Shown: positions 1 through 6,529 of the stretch, piece after piece
How the letters are laid out: every line of letters begins with the position of its first letter
Position numbering within the stretch: position 1 is the stretch's first letter
DNA from: Acholeplasmatales bacterium
GTDB lineage: Bacteria; Bacillota_I; Bacilli_A; Acholeplasmatales; Anaeroplasmataceae
NCBI GenBank assembly: GCA_016282815.1
Contig: JAEELU010000099.1
Location: 1 to 7,970 of the forward strand
Direction of reading: 5' to 3'
Length of the DNA stretch: 7,970 nt
Position numbers and translations under genes: made by a program
Notes under the pieces: model-generated
Seen by the model: the letters and a program-made list of their open reading frames with translations, nothing else
The model's database searches: none
Told to the model about the DNA's origin: nothing

Positions 1-75
1 GCGTTAAGTGTCATATCACGGGATGTTGGGTATGGACGAACACTATTTGTGGCGGTTGGCTTGCGCGTCCGCTGT
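1..75 (+). promoter_or_regulatory. THF (tetrahydrofolate) riboswitch, 5'-truncated
   Basis: Aptamer of the THF riboswitch class, which in Bacillota senses reduced folates and controls folate transport or synthesis genes. The class hallmarks appear in order: GCGTTAAGTG at 1-10, GGGATG at 20-25, ACGAA at 36-40, GCGG at 52-55 and GCGTCCGCT at 65-73. A P3 helix forms from 12-17 and 29-34 (CATATC/GGTATG). Its loop GGATG (21-25) can make the class pseudoknot with CGTCC (66-70), with one G-U pair replacing an A-U. A small hairpin CAC/GTG (41-43/49-51) fits the next stem. The 5' strands of P1 and P2 must lie upstream of the window, so the element is incomplete here. It sits about 40 bases before the folate S-component gene, as this class usually does. 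Whether output is translational or transcriptional is not clear from the sequence. Confidence 0.9.
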
Positions 76-82
76 ATTATAT

Positions 83-102
83 ATAGTGGCACTCTATTTT
101 TT
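83..102 (+). terminator. possible weak terminator of the THF riboswitch
   Basis: ATAG (83-86) can pair with CTAT (94-97) around a short loop, followed directly by a run of six T (97-102). The stem is only four pairs plus one inner G-C, so it is weak. It is placed between the THF aptamer and the Shine-Dalgarno sequence, where an expression platform would be expected. The alternative is control of access to the GGAGG at 103-107. Confidence 0.25.
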
Positions 103-116
103 GGAGGCCTTTTTTT

Positions 117-1484
117 ATGGAAGAAAATAAAGATGAGAATTTAACTGAAGAAACTGATTTAGGTAGTGAGGAGCTAGATCTTGGATTAGATGATGATTTT
201 GATCCTAATAAAGCTAATCCAAAGAAGATGAATTTCGCTTTTAGGAAATATTTAATCGAGCTAGTTATATTAGTTGTATTAGGATTCCTAATTGGTTTTT
301 TCGTAACTGAATTAGTATTTAATAATTATTTCAGCTATTATGAATTCAATATTCAAACTGAAACTACTCCTAATTATTTATTTAGTGAGGAATATTTCAA
401 TGGAAGAGTAAAAGCATTAGATGATTATTATAATTATTCTAAGGATTCTAAATATAAGCTAACAGCTAATATTGAATATAATAAGATACCTAGTGTTGTA
501 AAATATGAGGAGGTATCAGCTAATAACTATGTTATTAGAATAGAGGCTAGAATATTTAAGGATTCATATTCAAGCAAGAGCCAATCAATATTAACTGCTG
601 AATCAAGATGTAAAACAAATATCGATAAGATATTAAATTTATCAATACCAGCCTATGAAACACATTTAGCTAATATGCCAACTCAAGTAGTAATTGGTAA
701 TGTATTACATATGAATGAAAATAATCCATATATTTATGGTGGATTATCTGCTGGATTAATGGCATTAATATCTATTTCATTATTCTTCATAGTATATAGA
801 AGTAGAAATAAGGATTATTTCTTAGATATATCAGATAATGAAAAAATATTTAGAACCCCATTCCATAAGAAGTATTGGACTGGACAATTAAGAGCATTTA
901 AGAATGTTAAGGATTTAGTAATACTTGCGATGCTATTTGGTTTAATGCTTGTATGTAAGCTAATACCTATACCATCAGGCTTTGGTACACTTGGAATATC
1001 ATTTACCTTCCTATTCTTTAGTATAATAGGAATGGTATATGGACCAATGACCGGATTAATAATTGGTATATTTTCTGATGTACTTGGCTTCTTTATATTC
1101 CCATCAGGTGGTGCATTCTTCCCAGGATATACACTTGATGCGATGATGGCAGGCTTTACATATGGTATTTGTTTTTATAAAACTAAGGTAACATTTACTA
1201 AATGCTTACTTGCAAGATTAGTAGTTAATCTAATTATTAATGTAATCTTTGGTTCATTATGGTATATGTTTGTATATGTATATATAAATATGAGTGGTGC
1301 TACATTTGAAGAGTATTTTAATGCTTATAAAACATATTTATTATTAATTTCATTACCAAAGAACTTGATTTATTTATTACCTCAATCTATATTATTATTT
1401 GTAGTACTAAAGGCTATGGCAAGACCACTTTCAGCCTTCGGATTGATAGATATGAAGGTAAAGAAGCATATTACAATTTTTTAG
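117..1484 (+). CDS. folT: Folate ECF transporter S component (FolT-like) with N-terminal membrane/extracytoplasmic extension
   Basis: Substrate-binding membrane subunit that would capture folate and dock on a shared EcfA-EcfA'-EcfT energy module encoded elsewhere. The S component occupies roughly residues 258-445 of 455. It has several hydrophobic helices, a YGPMTG segment (308-313), the FPSGGAFFPGYTLDA stretch (328-342) and LAR..VN (365-371), all typical of FolT-family proteins. FolT proteins are usually only about 170-190 residues. The first ~255 residues are extra: an acidic tail (1-30), a membrane helix (about 45-66), a ~140-residue polar, probably extracytoplasmic domain (67-206), a second helix (207-227) and a basic linker. 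The ATG is preceded by GGAGG at 103-107, nine bases away. The whole frame is open from that site, so the extension is translated with the transporter. The THF riboswitch just upstream independently supports folate as substrate. The N-terminal domain is not assigned; its TM-domain-TM layout only loosely recalls Wzz/YveK proteins. Confidence 0.85.
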   Translation: MEENKDENLTEETDLGSEELDLGLDDDFDPNKANPKKMNFAFRKYLIELVILVVLGFLIGFFVTELVFNNYFSYYEFNIQTETTPNYLFSEEYFNGRVKALDDYYNYSKDSKYKLTANIEYNKIPSVVKYEEVSANNYVIRIEARIFKDSYSSKSQSILTAESRCKTNIDKILNLSIPAYETHLANMPTQVVIGNVLHMNENNPYIYGGLSAGLMALISISLFFIVYRSRNKDYFLDISDNEKIFRTPFHKKYWTGQLRAFKNVKDLVILAMLFGLMLVCKLIPIPSGFGTLGISFTFLFFSIIGMVYGPMTGLIIGIFSDVLGFFIFPSGGAFFPGYTLDAMMAGFTYGICFYKTKVTFTKCLLARLVVNLIINVIFGSLWYMFVYVYINMSGATFEEYFNAYKTYLLLISLPKNLIYLLPQSILLFVVLKAMARPLSAFGLIDMKVKKHITIF

Positions 1485-1513
1485 TTGATAATATAATAAA
1501 TTAATTATATAAT
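1485..1513 (+). promoter_or_regulatory. sigma-A-type promoter for the priA-metK operon
   Basis: TTGATA at 1485-1490 and a perfect TATAAT at 1508-1513 are separated by 17 bases, a near-consensus vegetative promoter. It starts immediately after the folT stop codon. A start site six to seven bases downstream would fall near G1520, at the 5' edge of the SAM riboswitch, which is the position expected for a leader promoter. Confidence 0.75.
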
Positions 1514-1519
1514 TAATTT
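1498..1519 (+). repeat. 22-bp perfect AT-only palindrome over the -10 box
   Basis: Bases 1498-1508 are the exact reverse complement of 1509-1519 (arms AAATTAATTAT and ATAATTAATTT, no spacer). The palindrome contains the TATAAT box and reaches the predicted transcription start. It could be an operator, or a by-product of AT-rich composition. It has no loop and no G/C, so it is a poor terminator candidate for folT. Confidence 0.5.
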
Positions 1520-1605
1520 GTCATAAAGATGGTACGAGAGACAAGCTCTGTGACTACCAAGCAACCTGCAATAGGCAAGGTGCTAAAGCTTGATTGATGG
1601 CATGA
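1520..1605 (+). promoter_or_regulatory. SAM riboswitch, SAM-I/S-box clan, compact form
   Basis: The conserved S-box core is visible: GCAACC (1561-1566) and AAGGTGCTAA (1577-1586). P3 forms GC/GC (1561-1562 with 1582-1583), CC/GG (1565-1566 with 1579-1580) and TGC/GCA (1567-1569 with 1575-1577), leaving the asymmetric internal loop of the SAM pocket. P2 is GGTA/TACC (1531-1534 with 1555-1558) followed by a kink-turn: a three-base bulge TGT (1549-1551), tandem GA/GA (1536-1537 and 1552-1553) and a GAG/CTC stem (1538-1540 with 1546-1548). The P2 loop CAAG (1542-1545) complements CTTG (1589-1592), giving the clan pseudoknot. P1 can be TCAT/ATGA (1521-1524 with 1602-1605), which is short. A P4 hairpin is not apparent: only about nine bases lie between pseudoknot and P1. 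It is followed by a terminator and an operon ending in metK, the SAM synthetase gene, so repression by SAM makes sense. SAM-I/IV-type variants are an alternative class label. Confidence 0.85.
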
Positions 1606-1614
1606 ATTAAAAAT

Positions 1615-1645
1615 AAAGCCATCTTTTAGGATGGCTTTTAAATTT
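1615..1645 (+). terminator. intrinsic terminator of the SAM riboswitch
   Basis: AAAGCCATC (1615-1623) pairs with GATGGCTTT (1630-1638) around loop TTTTAG, a nine-pair stem followed by the interrupted U-rich tract TTTTAAATTT (1636-1645). The 5' arm can alternatively pair with AAAGATGG at 1525-1532 (eight pairs) or GATGGC at 1596-1601 (six pairs). Either pairing would act as an antiterminator when SAM is scarce. The hairpin ends a few bases before the priA Shine-Dalgarno sequence. Confidence 0.8.
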
Positions 1646-1658
1646 GTAAGGAGGATAT

Positions 1659-3980
1659 ATGATAGCTGAAGTAATAGTTGATATTAAATCTAGACAAGTA
1701 AATAAAAGCTTCGATTATCATATACCAGCCTATTTAGAGGACATATTAGATGTAGGATTTAGAGTATCAGTACCCTTTGGTAATTCTAAAAGAATGGGAT
1801 ATATCATAAATATCAAGGAGGATACATCCTATAATAAGAAAATAAAGGATATTATTGATACTATTGATGTTACTAATATATTTAGTCAGGAATTTGTAGA
1901 AATTGGTAAATATATTGCAGAGCATTATTTTACTTATTATGCAAAGGCCTTTGATGCGATGATACCTAGTGCTTTAAAGGTTAAATACCAAAAGATTGCA
2001 AGAATAGATGATAAGAATAAGCTTCCAGATGATGCCAAAGATATATTTAAAAGAAAAGAGGTTATCATTGATAATCTTGATTATGATAAGCAGAAGATGG
2101 TTTATGAATTACATAAGGCTGGATTAGTAATATTAGATACTAAGCTTAAGGTAAGAAATGATTCTGATAAAATAAAGATGGTTCATTTAATTAAAAATGA
2201 TTTATCAGGTAGATATAAAAAATGTATTTCTATTCTTAATTATTTAGAGGAAATAGGTGAGGATGTAGATTTAGATACATTAGTAGAATGTGAAAATGTA
2301 ACTAAGGATAATTTAGATTTTTTAGTTAAAAATGGTAATATTGATGTTTATGAAATAGAGCCTAATAAAATTAATGATCAAATTATTAATCCTACAAGCA
2401 TTGTATTAAATGAAGAGCAGGATAATGTATATAAATCACTTAATTATAATCAAAATGATGTATATTTACTTCATGGAGTTACAGGATCAGGTAAAACAGA
2501 AATATTCTTAAGATGGATAAGTGATGTTATCCAAAATGGTAAAAGTGCAATATTATTAATACCTGAAATATCATTAACACCACAAATTACTGATATTTTA
2601 AAGGAGAGATTTAATGATAATGTTGCGATATTACATTCAAGACTTACTCCTAAGGAAAAATTTAATGAATGGAAAAGAATAATCAATAAAGAGGTAAAGA
2701 TTGTAGTTGGTGCAAGATCAGCAATATTCGCTCCACTTGATAATTTAGGAATAATTATTATTGATGAAGCACATGAGGAATCCTATATTCAAGCATCTAA
2801 CCCTAAATATAGCACAATTGATTTAGCTAAAATTAGATGTAAAAATACTAATTCACCGCTTGTTTTGGCAACTGCAACACCAAAAGTATCTGATTATTTT
2901 TACGCAACAAATAATGAATATAAGCTACTTGAATTAAAAAATAGAGTAAACAATACTAAGCTTCCTGATGTTAAAATCGTAGATTTAAGAGAGGAATTAA
3001 AGCATGGTAATACATCTCCAATTTCAAGAGAGCTTTTAAAGGAATTAAAATTTAACTTTGAAAATCATGAGCAATCAATTCTATTTTTAAATAGAAGAGG
3101 ATCTAATACCTTTGTAATGTGTAGAAGCTGTGGTGAGGTAATTAAATGTCCTCACTGTGATATGGCATATACATATCATAAGGCAAGAAATATATTATCG
3201 TGCCATCATTGTGGTAATACAATATTAAATGTAAATGTATGTCCTAAATGTGGTAGTGATAAGATTAGATATGTTGGAACAGGTACAGAAAAGATAGAGG
3301 AAGAGGTTAAAAGATTAATTCCTGGTGCGAATGTTATTAGAGTAGATAGAGATACAGTACTTAAGCTTGATGATTATGAATCTAAATTCAAGGAATTTAA
3401 GGAGCATAAGGCTGATATATTAATCGGTACTCAAATGATAACAAAGGGCTTAGATTTTGATAATGTTACTCTTGTTGGAGCATTAAATGCTGATATAGCA
3501 TTATATTATCAAAGCTATAATGCTCATGAGGAAGCATTTAATATCCTTGAGCAGGCATCGGGTAGAGCAGGCCGTGGTAAAGCATTAGGTCGTGCCATTA
3601 TTCAAACCTATAACCCAAATCATTTTGTTATAAACTGTGTTAAAAAACATGACTATGAATCATTTTATAATGCTGAAATAAAAAATAGAAAGCTAGCATC
3701 CTTACCTCCATATTGTGATTTAATTGAAATAACTGTTAAATCACTAGATAAGAATTTATGCTATATGGAGGCTGATAAAATAAAAAGGAATTTAAAGCCC
3801 TATTGTGATAAATCTATTTTATTAGGACCTGCGATGGCAAGTATATTTAAAAAGAATGATATTTATAATTATGTATTAACTATCCAGGTATTAGAGGATA
3901 GTGTAATAAATAAAATAAATGAAATATATCCAATATATCAATCAAGGGATGATGTATGGATAGAAATAGATAGAATGTAG
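1659..3980 (+). CDS. priA: Primosomal protein N' (PriA replication-restart helicase)
   Basis: Superfamily 2 DNA helicase that recognises stalled or repaired forks and reloads the replicative helicase in the cytoplasm. The 773 residues are full length for the family. The N-terminal 3'-DNA-end-binding domain starts with the expected FDYHIP stretch (18-23). It is followed by Walker A GVTGSGKTE (273-281), the DEAH box (369-372), TATP (405-408), a helicase-embedded zinc-binding region with all eight cysteines in CxxC pairs (488/491, 497/500, 515/518, 528/531), GTQMITKG (590-597) and SGRAGRG (634-640). AAGGAGG at 1648-1654 lies only four bases before the ATG; no other start fits the family N-terminus. 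It is the first gene after the SAM riboswitch terminator and is eight bases from fmt. No key motif is missing, so it looks functional. A SAM-controlled leader directly before priA is unexpected from its role. Confidence 0.97.
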   Translation: MIAEVIVDIKSRQVNKSFDYHIPAYLEDILDVGFRVSVPFGNSKRMGYIINIKEDTSYNKKIKDIIDTIDVTNIFSQEFVEIGKYIAEHYFTYYAKAFDAMIPSALKVKYQKIARIDDKNKLPDDAKDIFKRKEVIIDNLDYDKQKMVYELHKAGLVILDTKLKVRNDSDKIKMVHLIKNDLSGRYKKCISILNYLEEIGEDVDLDTLVECENVTKDNLDFLVKNGNIDVYEIEPNKINDQIINPTSIVLNEEQDNVYKSLNYNQNDVYLLHGVTGSGKTEIFLRWISDVIQNGKSAILLIPEISLTPQITDILKERFNDNVAILHSRLTPKEKFNEWKRIINKEVKIVVGARSAIFAPLDNLGIIIIDEAHEESYIQASNPKYSTIDLAKIRCKNTNSPLVLATATPKVSDYFYATNNEYKLLELKNRVNNTKLPDVKIVDLREELKHGNTSPISRELLKELKFNFENHEQSILFLNRRGSNTFVMCRSCGEVIKCPHCDMAYTYHKARNILSCHHCGNTILNVNVCPKCGSDKIRYVGTGTEKIEEEVKRLIPGANVIRVDRDTVLKLDDYESKFKEFKEHKADILIGTQMITKGLDFDNVTLVGALNADIALYYQSYNAHEEAFNILEQASGRAGRGKALGRAIIQTYNPNHFVINCVKKHDYESFYNAEIKNRKLASLPPYCDLIEITVKSLDKNLCYMEADKIKRNLKPYCDKSILLGPAMASIFKKNDIYNYVLTIQVLEDSVINKINEIYPIYQSRDDVWIEIDRM

Positions 3981-3988
3981 GTGATATA

Positions 3989-4900
3989 TTGAAAATTATA
4001 TTTATGGGAACACCTGAATTTAGTGTTCCAATTCTAAAGGCACTAAATGAAAAATATGAGGTATTATTAGTAATTAGTCAGCCTAATAGAGTAAAGAAAA
4101 AGGGTGTATTAATTGATACGCCTGTTGCGAGCCTAGCAAAAGAATTAAATTTAAATTTAATTCAGCCAGAGAAGATAGCTGATGAATTTGAATATATCAA
4201 GGGTATTGGGGCTGATGTATTAGTTACTGCAGCCTATGGTCAATATGTACCTACTAAAATATTAGATTTATTTAAATATAAGCTAAATGTTCATGGCTCT
4301 TTACTTCCTAAGCATAGAGGTGGCGCTCCAATTCAAAGATGCCTAATTGAGGGTGATAAGAAAACTGGAGTTACCATTATGGAAATGACTAAGAAGCTTG
4401 ATGCAGGTAAAATGTATGGAGTAAGAGAATATGAAATATTAGATTCTGATAATTCATCTATTTTATTTGAAAAGCTATCTATTATTGGTAGAGATTTATT
4501 ACTTGAGATAATAGATGATATCTATGCTGGTAGGATAGAAGGAATTGCACAAAATGAAGAGGAAGCAACGTTCTCTAAGAATATAAATCCTAGTGAGGAG
4601 AAGCTAGATTTAAATTCAAACGCCTTAGATATTAGAAATAAGGTAAGAGGACTTGCTATGGAGCCAGGATCCTATATCTTAGTTAATGATATTAAGCTTA
4701 AGATTTATGATATTAATATCATAGATTATGAGGGTAATGAGGCACCTGGTACAGTATTATCTGTAAAAAAGGGTATCACTATTAAGGTTAAGGATAAGGC
4801 AATATCCTTAGAAAAGCTTTTATATCCTGGTAAAAAGCTTATGAGTGGAAAAGATTTTTCAAATGGACAAAAAATATTTAAAGTTGGTGAAATAATTTAA
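3989..4900 (+). CDS. fmt: Methionyl-tRNA formyltransferase
   Basis: Transfers the formyl group of 10-formyl-THF to initiator Met-tRNA, making fMet-tRNA for translation initiation. The protein has 303 residues, close to the usual ~310. The N-terminal Rossmann-like formyltransferase domain opens with IFMGTPEFSVP (4-14). It holds the folate-site motif SLLPKHRGGAPI (104-115) and the expected catalytic triad N100, H102 and D138 (in KLDAG). The C-terminal OB-like tRNA-binding domain covers roughly 205-300. The start is TTG at 3989, with AGGTGAT (3979-3985) overlapping the priA stop as Shine-Dalgarno; the family alignment supports it, because the next ATG would cut off the first beta strand. The priA-fmt order is common in Bacillota, but the def (peptide deformylase) gene often found between or beside them is absent here. 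Confidence 0.97.
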   Translation: MKIIFMGTPEFSVPILKALNEKYEVLLVISQPNRVKKKGVLIDTPVASLAKELNLNLIQPEKIADEFEYIKGIGADVLVTAAYGQYVPTKILDLFKYKLNVHGSLLPKHRGGAPIQRCLIEGDKKTGVTIMEMTKKLDAGKMYGVREYEILDSDNSSILFEKLSIIGRDLLLEIIDDIYAGRIEGIAQNEEEATFSKNINPSEEKLDLNSNALDIRNKVRGLAMEPGSYILVNDIKLKIYDINIIDYEGNEAPGTVLSVKKGITIKVKDKAISLEKLLYPGKKLMSGKDFSNGQKIFKVGEII

Positions 4901-4942
4901 TTCATTTTATGATAAAATTATAAAGAAGGAGTGTGGTTTTAA

Positions 4943-6271
4943 TTGAAAATTAAATCTATTAAAGAAAAAATAGCCAATAAATTAAAAACTAACACCTTCT
5001 TCCAGGATAGATTTGGATTTGAGAATGGTATCGATATCACTGATGATAACGAGGTATTATATAGAAAAAATACCGTTATTAAGAATATCGTCTTAGTAGC
5101 CAATGTTATTTATACAATAATATTCACTATTATTTCTATTGGTGACCCAACAAATAGAAGTAACTGGTTACTTACAGTATTACTATTCCCAGTAACATTC
5201 TTGATCAACCATTTATTAGGAAAAATGATAAAGCGTGGTCCTAAGGATAACCTAAGCCAAAGATTATCTATGTATCTGGCTTCGTTTTATATGTTCCTAT
5301 CATCGATTTTAATTTATATTAAGCTTAAATATGGTGAGGTAGGCACTGACGCTGGTGGTAATTATTTAGCAGAATGTGGATACATATTAATTTATATTTC
5401 ACTATTAATTACTGCCTTTTACCAGGATAAGAAAATGCTAAAGTACGTTTTCTTGTGGGTATTTGTTGGTGTAACAATTCTTCACTTTGTCGTAACATAT
5501 TCGGTTGTTGCAAGTGCGCATGCACAATCGATATTTGAATTCTTAGGTAATTTCTTTGCAGGAACTCAATTTCGAGATATCCTGATTAGGTCCATTCTTT
5601 TAGGATTATATATGCTTGTTCTTTATATTTATGTTTCCATGACTAATTATTTGCAGGAAGAAAGAAAGAAGGAGCAGGCTAAAAGAAGGGATGTTCAGCT
5701 TGAATATACTAAATCAGTAACTAATGTATTTGGATTTGGTCTTCCTAATATCAAATATTCAGAGGGAGAAATAGAAGAAGCTTCAATTCTATCAAGAATG
5801 ACAAAGAGGCTTGCAACAATTCTGAATATGGATGAGGCAGAAATCGAGGATATCGCAGCATTTGCGAGATTATATGTTGATGCGAGTGTAGATATTGATA
5901 TTAATGAGCTTGAAAATGAGGATGAAAAATATTATAAAATTAGAAATCAATCAGAGCTTGGTATTAATGTTATGAAAAGACTAGATCTAAAGCGTAGAGC
6001 TGATGAGATAGTAAGATATGTATTATTAGGCTATAATGATTCTGAATTTATAAGAAGACATAGAGAAATGCTTAAGGATAAGAAATCACAAATTGTATTA
6101 ATCTGTGATATCTATATCAGTATGCGTAGTAATAGAGTTTATAAAAAGGCATCTAATCATCAGACTGCTACTAAATATATGAGTGATTATTTCCTAGATT
6201 ATTTCGATGGAGATATATTCTCTAATTTTATGAGATTTAGCTCTGATTTTGATGCTATATATTCAGAGTAA
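4943..6271 (+). CDS. Six-TM membrane protein with degenerate HD-GYP-like cytoplasmic domain
   Basis: The protein has about six hydrophobic helices (roughly 47-66, 74-95, 106-127, 144-160, 167-190, 212-234), then a charged helix (236-255), then a ~160-residue soluble domain. By eye the soluble part follows the HD-GYP phosphodiesterase layout: EDIAAFARLYVDAS (302-315) sits where AALLHDIGK is expected, NQSELGINVM (335-344) where the HPEIGYEIL stretch is, and VLICDIYISMRSNRVYKKAS (385-404) closely resembles the VADVFDALTSDRPYR region. However, the HD histidine, the later metal-binding histidines and the GYP motif are missing; D313 and D389 are the only likely metal ligands left. It is therefore unlikely to cleave cyclic dinucleotides and may be a sensor or scaffold. 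The start is TTG with AAGAAGGAG at 4923-4931, eleven bases upstream. Codons such as CTG, CGA and TCG appear more often than in its neighbours. The function is unknown; the operon position links it only loosely to fmt and metK. Confidence 0.8.
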   Translation: MKIKSIKEKIANKLKTNTFFQDRFGFENGIDITDDNEVLYRKNTVIKNIVLVANVIYTIIFTIISIGDPTNRSNWLLTVLLFPVTFLINHLLGKMIKRGPKDNLSQRLSMYLASFYMFLSSILIYIKLKYGEVGTDAGGNYLAECGYILIYISLLITAFYQDKKMLKYVFLWVFVGVTILHFVVTYSVVASAHAQSIFEFLGNFFAGTQFRDILIRSILLGLYMLVLYIYVSMTNYLQEERKKEQAKRRDVQLEYTKSVTNVFGFGLPNIKYSEGEIEEASILSRMTKRLATILNMDEAEIEDIAAFARLYVDASVDIDINELENEDEKYYKIRNQSELGINVMKRLDLKRRADEIVRYVLLGYNDSEFIRRHREMLKDKKSQIVLICDIYISMRSNRVYKKASNHQTATKYMSDYFLDYFDGDIFSNFMRFSSDFDAIYSE

Positions 6272-6283
6272 GAGGTATTATAT

Positions 6284-6529
6284 ATGGAATATGAATTTTT
6301 AACACAGGGAGTATGTGCTAAGAAAATTAATTTTGAATTAGATGAAAACAATAAGGTACATAATGTAAGATTTACAGGTGGATGTAATGGTAACCTTAAG
6401 GCGATTTCTAAGCTTGTTGAGGGAATGGATGCTGAAAAGGTTATTGAGATACTTGAGGGAAATATCTGTGGATATAAGAATACATCATGTGCTGATCAAT
6501 TTGCAAAGGCTTTAAAGGAGAGAATATAA
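6284..6529 (+). CDS. Small TSCPD-domain protein (TIGR03905-like)
   Basis: An 81-residue protein consisting of a single TSCPD domain. Four cysteines, C11, C34, C62 and C69, sit in the family pattern: GVC (9-11), FTGGCNGNL (30-38), GNICGYKNTSC (59-69), then DQFAKAL. The signature reads TSCAD rather than TSCPD. TSCPD domains also occur at the C-terminus of some class II ribonucleotide reductases and are thought to bind metal or nucleic acid through the cysteines; the free-standing form has no established role. AAGAGG at 6270-6275 serves as Shine-Dalgarno, eight bases before the ATG. The stop overlaps the metK start by one base (TAATG), which predicts translational coupling with metK. Confidence 0.9.
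   Translation: MEYEFLTQGVCAKKINFELDENNKVHNVRFTGGCNGNLKAISKLVEGMDAEKVIEILEGNICGYKNTSCADQFAKALKERI

Noticed and set aside
117..1484. Frameshift or fusion artefact separating two genes in folT
   Set aside because: The frame is continuous, codon use is uniform, and there is no internal Shine-Dalgarno plus start that clearly begins the S component near residue 255. A genuine fusion is the simpler reading.
2471..2686. 71-codon open frame on the minus strand
   Set aside because: It lies wholly within the priA helicase core (Walker A region), has no convincing ribosome binding site or recognisable family, and is best explained as a shadow of priA.
4884..4913. Possible promoter TTGGTG, 18-base spacer, TATGAT, before the membrane HD-like gene
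   Set aside because: The match is mediocre in a very AT-rich background, and the gene is only 42 bases from fmt, so read-through transcription explains it. It is kept only as a weak possibility.
4904..4918. Inverted repeat ATTTTAT/ATAAAAT after fmt as a terminator
   Set aside because: It has a one-base loop, only A-T pairs and no T-run after it, so it is unlikely to terminate transcription.
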